Source: Combretum micranthum (taxonomy: Eukaryota; Streptophyta; Magnoliopsida; Myrtales; Combretaceae). From it: 64,000 bases of DNA. Both the position numbers and the translations under genes were made by a program. The DNA lies in NCBI GenBank assembly GCA_024138025.1, contig JAMXBD010001365.1, forward strand, positions 1 through 64,000. Direction: 5' to 3'. Shown here one piece after another: positions 24,612 through 35,544 of the stretch; the stretch's first letter is position 1; each line of letters starts with the position of its first letter. The notes beneath the pieces were generated by a model that was not told the origin of the DNA, searched no databases, and saw nothing but the letters and a program-made list of their open reading frames with translations.

Positions 24612-25013
24612 TTAAACGAGAGTAAAACGGTTCTCGATTTCATCACAATTGGCTTTCCTATCAGAATGCCATGGTCTTCCCAAAAGAATATGATAAGTTT
24701 CCATTGGTATTACATCACATAAGACTTCATCTTGGTACTTTCCAATAGCAAACACAAGCATAACCTGTTCAGTCACTTGAATTTCTTCACACTTTTTTGA
24801 CAACTGTAATCTATAAAGTATTTGATGCTTTGAAGTTTCCAAATTTAACTTTTCCACTAGGAAGGTACTAACAAAATTTGTACAACACCCACTATCAATC
24901 CTCAAAATACACACCTTTTCATTTACATAGCATCTAGTATTAAATTTAGAATCAAATGATAATTCATCAACATCAATCCTTAATAGATCTACATTCACTT
25001 GTAATTTACTCAT
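24612..25013 (-). CDS. Retropepsin-like protease domain of a defective retroelement
   Basis: The ORF encodes 133 aa. An LRIDSGCCTNFVS block (about residues 37-49) carries the aspartic-protease D-S-G triad in the place where plant Ty3/gypsy elements have IDGGS or IDSGS. VLCDVIPM and HILLGRPW (about residues 97-116) match the second half of the same domain. These blocks are characteristic of the gag-pol junction of plant gypsy elements. The family normally has a complete pol downstream; here only a PTYRCN-like fragment of the RT N-terminus follows (near 24200) before the polypurine tract. It is probably a remnant without host function, though the frame is intact. Confidence 0.75.
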   Translation of the reverse strand: MSKLQVNVDLLRIDVDELSFDSKFNTRCYVNEKVCILRIDSGCCTNFVSTFLVEKLNLETSKHQILYRLQLSKKCEEIQVTEQVMLVFAIGKYQDEVLCDVIPMETYHILLGRPWHSDRKANCDEIENRFTLV

Positions 25014-25099
25014 TTTTTAAAATCAAGCCCAAGATCTAAAAGCCCAAATTTCTCTAAAAAAAAAAAATTGGAATAAATCGCGTTAAACAGCAATTTCTT

Positions 25100-25118
25100 C
25101 AAACCTTTGCTTTGATAC
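25100..25118 (-). promoter_or_regulatory. Primer-binding site (mutated tRNA-Met type)
   Basis: The minus strand reads TAGTATCAAAGC just inside the 5' LTR; the consensus is TGGTATCAAAGC, with one change. Confidence 0.65.
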
Positions 25119-25124
25119 TAAATC

Positions 25125-25863
25125 TGAGCTTGAGGGGGTTGAATCTTAATATGAATTTTTAAGGTTTTCCAATAGAAATGATATGGATAAAATTATTGTT
25201 CGATAAGATCCATGAACAATAAAATTAAATTGGTTTGTGATAATATTATAGAACTATAGTGACCACGATCTATAAATTAATCACGATGTTAAAAGAATCG
25301 CAAAATTCTAATAACAGGGTTCACCAAAATTCTATATGACACAATAATTGATAAGAACTCAAGAATAAAGAGAATCAAAACTCAATATTCAAAATCACCA
25401 CAAAGGGTTCCACACTTAAAAGTGCTCTCAAATATCTCAAAAGATATGATAAAACTTCTATCTCTATTTTGAGTAGTTACTAGCTTTATATATAGGCTTA
25501 TTACAATGTAGTTACGTAACTGAAAAATATAATTATGGCAGTTACATAACTGACAATGTTACTGAAAAAAATGATTGTGGCAGTTACGTAACTGACAAAC
25601 ATAATTATGAATAATTCCTACATTAATAATAAATAAATAAATTCCAAAAAGAAAGAAATTTGAAAAGACATAAAAACAATTAAAGCCAGCATATAAGGCT
25701 TCAAGCTTTAATCTTTTGTGTCTCAAAATATTTTATAAGCTCCATTTATTCGCTTGACTGATGTTTTTTCTTTGGAACTCTAGCCATTGTGTCTCTAATT
25801 CCTTGAAATTGATTGTTGAACTCGAACTTGGTCAGCTCTAAGCTTGATACTATCATATTCGCA
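25125..25863 (-). repeat. 5' LTR (minus orientation) of the non-autonomous element
   Basis: 739 bp, plus-strand TGAGCTTGAG to CATATTCGCA. It shares GTTACGTAACTG-type palindromic repeats with its partner (several copies near 25510-25600 and 23785-23880). Confidence 0.85.
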
Positions 25864-26673
25864 TTACCAGGAGTACTGGTGTTACTAAGATGATGCCTGA
25901 TGATCTGTGTGTATCACTGTCTGAGTAGAGTTGCACATAAAGAAGATTCCAGTAGTCTATAAGTAGTACATGCATGGTACCCAGGTATTGGGGAGTACCC
26001 AACACTAGTATGTATACGTGTTCCCGATATATAAATATATATATATAAGTATCTATATATGTTTCTTATAGAGTTCTGAGTTACTCCGAGTTTAGGGTTA
26101 GATGCGGATAACCTTAGGCAAAGTTGATGTTGGGCTTAAAGTTTCAAATAATAAAAACGCGATTTATGCATTAATTATCATGTTGCATGTGAATGTGTGT
26201 GATGATTGTTCATCTATGTGTGCTTGCAGTTTTGGCGTATTAGGCTTCGACTCAACCATTTTTATCTTTTTTAGGAGCATGTGAGGATCTTATAGTGTTT
26301 GACTTAACTGGATATGATATTTACATGGACTATGGGGGAAGGTGATAGTAGAGCAGATTTTCTAACTGATTACTAGATGATTAAAATTAGAGATAGCTAA
26401 AGTTGTAGACTTTCGAATTTTAAATAGTTGTTATAGTATTTTTACATTATGACTTTTCATATAATGTTTCAAAGTTGCTCTCAATTTATGCCAACTGAGT
26501 GCTTTAGATATTTTCATTAATGACATTAATGAATATAATGAAACCTTAATAAATGTGAGATTTTGGAGTTATGTTTGGCTGCTTTGTGGTTTATTAGGAT
26601 CCGAGCCTTAACATGTCCACCTCCAGTAAGGATACGTGGCAAGTTGATTATGCACTAAGTTTAGGGTGTTACA

Positions 26674-27309
26674 ATTATGTTCTCATATTATATATATATA
26701 TTCATGATTATGATAATTGGTAAATTAATGTAATTTGTATTTTGTTTTGTTGTTGTTGCATTAGTAATTTAAGTTTTATGTCGTGTAGCATTGTATTTGT
26801 TTGTATGTGGTGGTCCATATTAGGTGTGTTTTCTATTCATTCTCATATTCTTATGTGGACGACGATTATTATGATTTATGACTACTTAGATTATGATTTA
26901 TATGCCTGTAAAGAGATCCATGCTAGTGGTGCCTTAGAAGATGCTTTCTATGAGGGTTTAGGGTAGGGTTTTGTTCTATTTAGTTTTTATATGAAAATTA
27001 GTAGAATTATGTCATTTGATTTCAATTTCAATTTAGTTTTGTTAAAACTCTACTTTTGAGGATTTGTATAATAACTTTTGGAGATTGAGATATTTTATGA
27101 AGTTTTGAAGTTTTATTTGTTACTCCGAGTATTTACAAATCATAATATATCTTTATATACATGTGTTTTGGTAGGTAGAGAACAATGAACTTGGTGGCAT
27201 AATATGCAGCTAACATTTACTAAGTAATTCCCCATGATTTCTTGTAGTAAAGCATATGTGAATAAATAGAAAAACATATATCTTGCCATTGAAAAATTTC
27301 TTTTCACAT
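26674..27309. other. Non-genic interval
   Basis: AT-rich. A 74-codon open frame at 26742 has no recognisable motif and biased Cys/Ile/Tyr composition, so I do not call it a gene. Confidence 0.5.
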
Positions 27310-27905
27310 ACAAATGTTAAAACTAGAAGTTGGGCCTATCAACAACATGAAAACCAATATGTTGGTTTAGAGCAAGGTTGGCTAGGAAATCTGCACTTCT
27401 GTTTTCTTCTCTATAAGAGTGTTATATCTTGATGACCCAATCTCTGTTACATAGATCTTCAATAGGTCTCAAAAAGTTCCAGTAATGCTGGTCTTCAAAG
27501 TTCATGTTGGCTATCCATTCAACCATTGTTTTATTATCCATCTATAAGATTGCCTTTCTGTATCCCAGATCCCAAGCTGAGGTTAATCCATAATAGGCTC
27601 ACAATTAGCAAGAATCGAAGAGCATGATCCTAGATTTGCCATAAAGCCTTTAAAACAAAAACTAGAATGATCTCTTATCAAACCACCAGCAGCAGCTAAT
27701 TGTGGGTAGATTTTATAGCACCATTTATATTAATCTTTACGTAATCCATTAGAGGTACCTCCCAACAAATTAAATGTTTAGATTGGTGAAAATGATTATT
27801 AGAGAGTCTAATCATGTCCTCATAGCTTGAGAAGTATCTTTAGCTTGAGCAATGATTTGCAAGATATGAGAGGAATATCTTTCTCCTCGTAATTATGTGA
27901 TGTAA
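27310..27905 (-). pseudogene. LINE-type RNase H domain fragment (RVT_3-like)
   Basis: Minus-strand translation in mixed frames gives the pattern of plant LINE-derived RNase H proteins: ICWEVPLMDYVKININGA near 27760, a GGLIRDH-like block, then REENRSADFLANLA near 27380. These correspond to the WxPPxxGxxKxNxDGA start, the GGxxRD strand and the R-x-xNxxADxLA end of the RNase H-like domain. Several stops and frameshifts are present, and no RT or endonuclease is next to it. It is an orphaned 3' fragment, as expected from 5' truncation of LINEs, or a decayed host RNase H-like gene. Confidence 0.65.
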
Positions 27906-29105
27906 TGGGCATTTTGCCACCTCATAATAATATAAAAAAAAAATTATTTTCACACAACGATATCCACGAAAATTGGGTAGTATAGTCTGCATGATCATTA
28001 TAAGCGTAGAAGACTATGGAGGAAAAGCAAAGGATAATCCCGCTTTCTTTCTTTTTTTTTTTTTTTTTTTTCTATTTACTACTTTTGAACTTTTTCTTTT
28101 ATTGTCAAGGCACCATGTACGTTGGTGTTGGGATGTAGACAATTATTGGAAAATCATAAATTATTGATAAGAACAGCCACCACTCTTCGGTCTTTTTTTC
28201 ACCTGTCTCTCGTTTTATTCTTCTCCAGCAACAAAGAATTTCACTTTCCACAGAAAATTAGATTTTTTTCTTCAAAATTGTTTATCTGGGAAAATAAAGT
28301 GCATTAAATATAAATTTATTTGTTGACCAAATAATGCATCCGCGTCCTTTGACTTCTACTCATTTTTTACTATAAATGCTTTGATATTTTAAAATAGATA
28401 CTACCTTATTAATGTATTTAGAGGGATTCAATACAATTATGTAAATCCAATGCATAATTATCTAGTAGAAGATAAAATTTGAAAAGCAGTTTCTCAAACA
28501 AAAGAAAATACAAAATTATAATTTTATGAAGGAAAGAAGATTTTTTTTTTCCCTCTATTTTTTCAACTTATCAATTAATAACGCAAAAACATTTTTCCAT
28601 ATGAAATTCCATAATATTATCCCTATCATTAATATTATATTTGTCAATAACATCATTTATGAATTAAACATATTTTTTTTCTCATTCTTTTAACGAACGA
28701 AATAGTTGTATACGGATTAAAAAAAGATCGTGTATGAAGATATATGGCATATTTCATCATTTTTGGATCATTTTAATATAATTTTATTCATAAATTAATG
28801 AAATAAAATCGATATTATATCAATATAGACAATATAAATATATTATAGATGCTAAATTGATATGGAGACGTACCAACAAAAATCTCCCAGACAAAACAGG
28901 CCCACAGTTTTAAATTTTAAACGCAGACTGAGCAATCATCTAGCCGTTAAGTTGACCAAGCAACCAAGCAGCAAAATTTTCCTGAGTTGACACTGCTTTA
29001 CAATAAATGCGACTATAATTTTGAAGACCGCCAACCTTAACATACTACGGCCGACTCCCGATCGACTCAATCTACTGTACATCTCCCAATCCCAAAGCTT
29101 TTGTG
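27906..29105. promoter_or_regulatory. Upstream region of the receptor-kinase gene
   Basis: No ORF of credible quality. WRKY-type W-box cores TTGAC lie at 28323-28328 (TTGACC), 28349-28354 (TTGACT), 28952-28957 (TTGACC) and 28987-28992 (TTGACA). Long poly-T tracts occur at about 28051-28070 and 28541. The cluster 120-160 bp before the TATA box would fit pathogen- or stress-responsive control, which is an inference from motif content only. Confidence 0.4.
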
Positions 29106-29113
29106 TATATAGG
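29106..29113 (+). promoter_or_regulatory. TATA box of receptor-kinase gene
   Basis: TATATAGG lies 113 bp before the ATG at 29226 in a GTGTATATAGGCG context. This implies a 5' leader of roughly 80-90 bases. Confidence 0.6.
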
Positions 29114-29225
29114 CGTTCCCTATTATATCAGAATAATGTAAGCGGAGCCTGTCCACTCGATTCATCCTCGCCTTTAACACAACATCCACTCATATCAGTT
29201 AAATCAAACGAAACTGTCGACCGAT

Positions 29226-31679
29226 ATGTCTCAACTCTTCTCTTCCCTCTCATTATTTCTCGTCCTCATAGTAATAATCTTCCTCACATCTCCTCACTAC
29301 TCTTATTCCTCTCTCCATTCACTGCCCGAAGGTTCCTCCCTCTCCGTCGAGAAACCAAACGACGTCATCACCTCAACAAAAGGAACCTTCACTGCCGGCT
29401 TCTTTCCTATAGGCCATAACGCATACGCCTTCGCCATCTGGTTCAGCAAGCCTGCATGCAAACCTAGCGATTGCACCCCCGTCTGGATGGCTAACCGTAA
29501 CGACCCAGTTAACGGAAAACGCTCCAAACTCTCCCTCCTCCGTACCGGCAACCTCGTACTCACCGATGCTAACACTTCCACTTTTTGGTCATCCAACACT
29601 GAATCTCGCATTCCTGTCCAGTTAAGCCTCAAGGAAAGCGGGAACCTAGTCTTGACGGATTCTAGTGGTGATATCATTTGGAAGAGCTTTGATTCGCCCA
29701 CTGATACGTTACTTCCTACGCAAACAATTAATAGGAACACAATCGTTGTTTCTTCACGAGGTAATGGGAATTACTCAGCTGGATTTTATCGGCTTTACTT
29801 CGATGATGATAATAGTCTTCGTTTACTATTTGATGGCCCTTCCACATCTAGTGGTTACTGGCCTTTTCCTTGGTTGGTTATGAAGGATGAAAGGTTCTTG
29901 TTCAATTCTAGTAGAGTTGCGGTTCTTGATTCATTAGGTCAATTTACGAGTTCTGATAATTTTAAGTGTAAGGCGTCTGATTATGGGATTTCTGTTCAGA
30001 GAAGATTAACTGTTGATTCTGATGGAGTTTTGAGGATTTATAGTAGAAGTGAACAAGAGGGAAGTGGTAATAATTGGACTGTTACTTGGCAATCAATTCC
30101 TATCACTTGTTTTGTTCACGCTGTTTGTGGAAGCAATAGTTTGTGTAGTTATGATCCTCATAATGGTAGGAGTTGTTCTTGTGTTCCAGGGTACAAGAGA
30201 GCTGACCGTAAAGATTGGTCTTTCGGGTGTGAACCGGATTTTGAAACCGCAGATTTCTGTAATGCGAGCAATGCCCATTTTCTCAAATTGCTATATAGTG
30301 ATTTCTATGGTTATGATTATAACACTACTTCTAATGTTACCTTAGAGAAGTGCAAGGAATTGTGCTTGAATCAGTGTATTTGTAGGGGATTTCAGTATAG
30401 TTTGGATTCTACAAGCGGCGTTGTAAACAGATGTTTTTTGAAGAGCAAGTTGGTAAATGGTCATAACCTACCGAGTTTCACGGGTGAGTTTTATATTAAA
30501 GTGCCCAAATCCGTCAGTTTTCCACCAGAGATGCTGGAGAGAAGAACCCGATATTCTTCTCAATATCGTACTTGTGCTATAAATGCTACGATATACCGAA
30601 ATTATCCACAAAAAAAGAATAGCACCATTTTGAAATTCATGCTTGTGTTCGCAATTGCAGTTGGTGGGATTGAAATTGTGATTGTTCTTTTAGTCTGGTT
30701 CTTTTTCTTTAGAAACCAGCAGAACATAACTGCAGCAGGCCAGAGGTACATTCTAGCTGCTACCGGGTTCAGTAGATTTACTTATGGTGAGCTCAAGAAA
30801 GCAACCAAGAATTTTAGTAAAGAAATTGGTAGAGGAGCTGGAGGGATTGTGTGCAAAGGTGTGTTGCCTGATGGCAGAATAGCAGCAATCAAGCTCTTGA
30901 ATGATGCTACCACTGGGGAGGCTGATTTTCTAGCAGAAGCAAGCACAATTGGGAAGGTAAACCACATGAATTTGATAGAAATGTGGGGTTACTGTGCTGA
31001 GGGTAAGCATAGGCTTTTAGTATATGAGTACATGGAACATGGGTCATTAGCTGAGAATCTCTCATCTCCAGAACTTGATTGGAAGAGGAGATTCGATATT
31101 GCTGTTGGTACTGCAAAGGGGCTAGCTTGTTTACATGAAGAGTGCTTGGAATGGGTTTTACATTGTGACGTGAAGCCTCAAAATATTCTCCTAGACTCCA
31201 ATCACCAACCCAAGGTTTCCGATTTTGGGCTGTCCAAACTAATGGATAGGGGCAAACGGAATTCAGACTTCTCCAGGATTCGTGGAACCCGAGGTTACAT
31301 GGCTCCTGAATGGGTTTCGAATTTGCCAATTACTTCGAAGGTGGATGTATATAGCTATGGAATTGTTGTGTTGGAGTTGGTCACAGGAATGAACCCTGTT
31401 AGCAGCATCCCCTCCTTGGAGGGTGGAGATGGACAGCACATAGAACTAGTCACTTGGGCAAGAAACAAGATGCAACGATCGAAAATAAAGGGTTCAGCTT
31501 CAAAGTCGAGTTTGGAAGAGATGATCGATCCAGCATTGAATGGAAACTACGATAGAGAAAAGATGGAAGTCTTGATTGCGGTGGCGTTACAATGTGTGAA
31601 GGAAGATAAAGATGCAAGACCTACCATGAGCCAGGTCGTGGAAATGCTACTGAGACATGAACAAGAGAATGACAGTTGA
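29226..31679 (+). CDS. G-type lectin receptor-like kinase (ZmPK1-like)
   Basis: A single uninterrupted exon encodes 817 aa, matching the intronless ZmPK1 subgroup of S-domain receptor kinases. In order: signal peptide (1-about 27, hydrophobic LFLVLIVIIFLTS), B-lectin domain (about 40-160), S-locus/EGF-like cysteine region (about 295-336), PAN-like domain (about 345-425), one transmembrane helix (about 470-493), and a Ser/Thr kinase (about 530-805). The kinase has a GxGxxG loop (GRGAGGIV from 535), Lys556, catalytic HCDVKPQN with Asp648, DFG at 666, and APE at 693. Cys before Asp648 makes it a non-RD kinase, a class often tied to immune signalling. The ATG at 29226 is chosen because it gives a proper signal peptide. 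All key residues are present, so it should be functional at the plasma membrane; the ligand is unknown. Confidence 0.95.
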   Translation: MSQLFSSLSLFLVLIVIIFLTSPHYSYSSLHSLPEGSSLSVEKPNDVITSTKGTFTAGFFPIGHNAYAFAIWFSKPACKPSDCTPVWMANRNDPVNGKRSKLSLLRTGNLVLTDANTSTFWSSNTESRIPVQLSLKESGNLVLTDSSGDIIWKSFDSPTDTLLPTQTINRNTIVVSSRGNGNYSAGFYRLYFDDDNSLRLLFDGPSTSSGYWPFPWLVMKDERFLFNSSRVAVLDSLGQFTSSDNFKCKASDYGISVQRRLTVDSDGVLRIYSRSEQEGSGNNWTVTWQSIPITCFVHAVCGSNSLCSYDPHNGRSCSCVPGYKRADRKDWSFGCEPDFETADFCNASNAHFLKLLYSDFYGYDYNTTSNVTLEKCKELCLNQCICRGFQYSLDSTSGVVNRCFLKSKLVNGHNLPSFTGEFYIKVPKSVSFPPEMLERRTRYSSQYRTCAINATIYRNYPQKKNSTILKFMLVFAIAVGGIEIVIVLLVWFFFFRNQQNITAAGQRYILAATGFSRFTYGELKKATKNFSKEIGRGAGGIVCKGVLPDGRIAAIKLLNDATTGEADFLAEASTIGKVNHMNLIEMWGYCAEGKHRLLVYEYMEHGSLAENLSSPELDWKRRFDIAVGTAKGLACLHEECLEWVLHCDVKPQNILLDSNHQPKVSDFGLSKLMDRGKRNSDFSRIRGTRGYMAPEWVSNLPITSKVDVYSYGIVVLELVTGMNPVSSIPSLEGGDGQHIELVTWARNKMQRSKIKGSASKSSLEEMIDPALNGNYDREKMEVLIAVALQCVKEDKDARPTMSQVVEMLLRHEQENDS

Positions 31680-31801
31680 GGTTGCCGGGTCAATTTGTGA
31701 GCATGTATCTTGGTGTAATCTGCGGCATACTATTATGCCTTCACATGTATTGTCTTTTAGCTATGGATGCTAATTCCAATTATATTGTACATCGTCTTCT
31801 A

Positions 31802-31807
31802 AATAAA
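31802..31807 (+). terminator. Polyadenylation signal of receptor-kinase gene
   Basis: AATAAA lies about 120 bp after the TGA stop, followed by a TTGTAATG-rich stretch suited to cleavage. Confidence 0.55.
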
Positions 31808-31859
31808 CGCACAATGTTAACAAATTGTAATGCTAAATTCGTGAAATTAGATACATGAC

Positions 31860-32247
31860 ATGACATGACATATTTATAAAAAGGTCTAGGTATGTAAAAG
31901 TCTATATAATTAAAAAACGGTTAAATTCGAAAATGACACAAATTTAAACATGTCTCAATTTGGGGTTTGGACCTAAATTTGTTTGCAAACCAGTGAACCA
32001 TTGAAATATATTATTATTATTTTGAATCCTTACTTTATTAAAATATAATATTATTATTCCTAACCAAATTATAAAATGACAAAAATATCTATATATGAAA
32101 TAAATTATATATATAGGTTTAGTATATTATAAATTATATATAAAACATACACATAACATATATAATATAGATATTATCTAACAAATAAAATATACATAAT
32201 TTATATATCAATATACATTTGATTTATTTGCTACATATATAGCATAT
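31860..32247. other. AT-rich non-genic interval
   Basis: (TA)-rich DNA with no ORF or recognisable element. Confidence 0.5.
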
Positions 32248-32584
32248 AGGGTTAATGTGAAAAATGAAACTTGAACTCTTGCAAAATGTACAATCAAGTA
32301 TCTGATGTTTTGTTTTGAACAATTTGGTACTTGAACTTTCACAAAAAGTTCAATAAGGTACCTGGAGTTTGATTTTGACCATTTTGGTACATAAGCAAAA
32401 TTTCCCAAGTATGAAAAAAGTTCGCAAAAACTTTGTTCTTGTATTCAAATTGTCAAAACCAAACTTCAAGTATGAAAATAATTCATGAAAACTTTGTTCG
32501 AGTGCCAAATTGTTTAAAACAAAACTTTAAGTGCCTAATCAAATATTTTGTAAAAATTCAGACACTATTTTTGTCATTAACCCT
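32248..32584. mobile_element. Foldback MITE
   Basis: The ends AGGGTTAATG and CATTAACCCT are perfect inverted repeats. Pairing continues imperfectly inward (e.g. TACTTGAACTTTCACAAAA against a complementary TTTTGTAAAAATTCAGA-type block). It is 337 bp and non-coding. Inner words (TTGAACTTTC, CAATTTGGTAC) resemble the foldback repeats at 45-48 kb. No clear target duplication. Confidence 0.7.
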
Positions 32585-34042
32585 AACGTATTTATTCACA
32601 ACATGTATATCACATGGTATGTAAATAAAATATTTATAATAATTTTATGCATTGATATAACACACATATATATATATATATATATTAAATTTGTAGATTA
32701 TCAATACATAATCTATATTTTATGTAAAGATTATGCATATAACATATTTTATAAATATTTGTATTAAAGTAGAAATTGCATACAAAACATTTATAAAATT
32801 TGACATAACATATATAATAAATATTTATAATGTATATGTGTATATATATTCTTATCTACACATATATTAATTTATATGTTATATATATATATATTATAAT
32901 TCATTTATTACATGAAATGAATATGCTATTTATAGATCATATATAACGTAATATATAAATATATTGATATGTAAATTATATATCTACAAGATTAAACGAC
33001 ATGATTTATATATAACATTTATAGTTTGTAATAATTATACATATGACTTAAATAGTACATATAAACTAAAAATTATATGTAACATATATCATATATATAT
33101 ATATATATATATCATAATCTAATCACACACACACACACACACACACACCCCCACACATATATATATAATCTACAAATTATAAACATATAATATATATTAT
33201 AATTCATTTGTTACATAAATTGAATATGTTTTATGTGTGTGTTTGGAACATAATGTATAAATCATATATAACATATTACACAAATTAAAATTAAAATTAA
33301 TATAAATGATATATATATTGTAGATATTATATTATATTATATATATATATTATATATAATACAAATGATCCTTAACTTGTGTTTTAATATTATTTAGTCT
33401 TTTAATATGTTATGTTTCTTGTATTGTGGGTTTTAAGCATATTAAATTTGTTGGTTATGATGATAGGATAATATATTTATTAGTTAAAAATATAGGTCCA
33501 GTTTTTTTATTTACCATCAATTATTATCTACTAATGTTATACTTATTTAACAACGCATTAAGTCACATATTATAATCCCTTCCTTTTAATTATATATGAG
33601 TAATATATCATATATTATTTGCTAACTAAGTTACCTAAGATAATAACTATTACAATATATTAAATTTCCAAGTCCACTATCTTTTACAGTTCTAAATCTT
33701 TCTTATCACATTAATAAACAATATTGAATCTTTCTTATTAGTCAATAAGCAGTTTAACATGAGACACAGTATAAAATGGGCTAAGTCATGGGTTTAGGTT
33801 TTTATACACGATTAAGAAATGGATTGGGTCCCAAGTTAAGGTCTTTTAGATATGATTGTATTTAGATATGAACATGGGATACGACATGGTGACAAGAATT
33901 GCCAACGCTAACATGTGACAAGATCATATGCTATATTGCTCAAGTTTCACTTGCAAGGCAAAATGTTTTCTTCTTTTAAAAGGGTTTGAAACAAATGTAT
34001 AAATCTATTATATTTTTATATATGCATATTATATATATTTAT
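32585..34042. other. AT-rich interval with microsatellites
   Basis: Contains (TA)n near 32665-32686 and 33085-33112, and an (AC)n tract at 33124-33148 followed by CCCCCACACA. Otherwise low-complexity TATA-rich DNA without genes. Confidence 0.7.
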
Positions 34043-34325
34043 AATAAGTAAATTACACTAGAATGTATCAACATTTAAGAGTAAGTTTATTTAAGTCCCA
34101 ACATTTTGAGTAATTAAAACGAGGTCTTGATGTTTGAAGAGGTAGGTTAATTTGAGTTCTCATGGACACATGTCAACAAGAGGGAATATTTAATTAAAAC
34201 CCAGAAGATCCTTCTCCTGTTGGCATGTGTTCACGGGACCCAAATTGACCCAATTTTTCAAATGTTGGGATCTTAAATGAACTTACCCTCAAACATTGAG
34301 ACCTTCTGAGGTAATTTACCTTATT
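34043..34325. mobile_element. Foldback MITE with ~65-bp inverted ends
   Basis: The left end AATAAGTAAATTAC and the complement of the right end AATAAGGTAAATTAC start a near-continuous match of about 65 bases, including AAGTTTATTTAAGTCCCAAC versus AAGTTCATTTAAGATCCCAAC. It is 283 bp and non-coding. The transcript would fold into a long hairpin. Confidence 0.75.
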
Positions 34326-35101
34326 TGTAATAGAATACTAGCTACTTTACTAGATATTAATTCTTAGATGCTAACAAATTGAGTTTGAAGTCATTCCTTG
34401 CTTTTTTTTCCCCCTCAAAGAAGTCATTGCTTTATTTGCTCAATGCTTTCTTTAACACTTTTCCTCTTCAAATCTCCGCTAAATGTAGCAATGATAAATG
34501 GCTTCTAATGATCCATTATCATATAGACACTTTTAAAATGAGACTTCAAAGTGTATGTATGAGTTCATATTTTTGAAACCAAATCTAAGATGCGTAAAAA
34601 GGATGCACATTGTTAAAATTGAACTCTAAGGTGCATAATATGGTTCACACATTGAACATTAACTTTAGGTATCTAGTTTGAATCAATATATTTACCCTTC
34701 TAGTTAATGCTATATTATATTAATCAGTACTTTGTTGATTGATCGATTGTTGTATTAATTTAACTAAGTTATATGTGGTTTACTACCATATGTGTTTGCA
34801 TGTAATAATCTACACTAGGTTTTGCCACTCACTTATTAGGGATTTTCTTTTTTCAAGTGATGACGATGCACTAAAATTATATGATTATATGAGATATGGC
34901 ATGTACATTGATGGTAGGACAGATGCTAGTTATGCCAATGATGATGACATCTTTATTTAAGATACTTGTTAATATTTCTTTTAGAATTTTGCTAGTAGCT
35001 CGGTTTTCTTCATGTTTTTGGGTATTTGGTAGAAACTTGTATCAATGAATTAGATGGAATTTTTTTTATTTTAATGAGAATCTTTTAGAGAATTCTATAT
35101 T
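34326..35101. other. Non-genic interval
   Basis: Two small open frames (34379, 34739) have no motif or coding bias I can support. No repeats recognised. Confidence 0.5.
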
Positions 35102-35254
35102 CACTACAAGAAAACTGACCTTTAGACATAAAAATCCTATGCCAAAAATTAGTATAATAATTTCTATCTTTACAAATAGAATTAATTATAATATTTTAGA
35201 AATTTAGTTTTAGAGAAAGAAATTTTATCTCTAAAACCCAATTTTCTTGTAGTA
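35102..35254. mobile_element. CACTA-type MITE
   Basis: Starts CACTACAAGAAAA and ends TTTTCTTGTAGTA, the standard plant CACTA terminal sequence with one change at the last base. It is 153 bp, flanked by the 3-bp duplication ATT (35099-35101 and 35255-35257), the size expected for CACTA transposase. Confidence 0.85.
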
Positions 35255-35544
35255 ATTATTAATGTTTGTTAGCAAATTTAGATGACATTATGTATGCACA
35301 TGCTTTGGTACTATAATGCAATGGAATTGTTTTCTTATCTTATGCATGATAAGAATATTCTTATAAACAAAAATCAGTCATTACCTTTTTTATTTTTAAT
35401 ATTTTGAAGTGATGAGTAATATTTTCTTTTATTTAATGAAAAACTGGCCAGATCGGCATTTGCCATGCCTGTGAAAAATAAAAACATAAAACAATCCTTT
35501 TTTTTTTATTTGGTAAACCACAAAAGGCAATTGTATTGAATTAA

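Larger units (their letters stand above)
23401..25863 (-). mobile_element. Short non-autonomous LTR retrotransposon
   Basis: Two direct LTRs of about 740 bp flank a 980-bp interior. On the minus strand it has a mutated tRNA-Met primer site, one protease-like ORF, a stub resembling the start of RT, and a polypurine tract. Almost all of RT, RNase H and integrase is missing, so it would need enzymes in trans. The flanking pentamers (TGATG and TTACC) do not match, so the target duplication is lost or the ends have been modified. It is LARD/TRIM-like in form but derived from a Ty3/gypsy element. Confidence 0.8.
22396..26673 (+). mobile_element. Probable old solo LTR of the 36454-type chromovirus, split by another element
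   Basis: The right end TTTAGGGTGTTACA (26673) and the segment 25870-26100 (GATGATCTGTGTGTATCACTG, then GAGTTGCA) match the complement of the LTRs at 36454 and 43240. The left flank 23340-23365 (GGTACGTCATTACCTTATTTG) aligns with the next part of that LTR. A possible start is TGTAATACAAAATATAATAA at 22396, with near-duplications GTTAT/ATTAT. Without the 2.46-kb insert it would be about 1.8 kb, close to the 1.9 kb of the relatives. The part 22500-23300 does not align clearly, so the left end is uncertain. Confidence 0.42.

Noticed and set aside
26742..26966. 74-codon ORF on the plus strand
   Set aside because: Biased composition with no recognisable domain; likely chance.
29021..29419. 132-codon ORF overlapping the start of the receptor-kinase gene
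   Set aside because: It begins upstream of the TATA box and is a frame shadow of the leader and 5' coding region.
34739..34960. 73-codon ORF in the interval after the kinase gene
   Set aside because: No homology pattern or coding signal; AT-rich surroundings.
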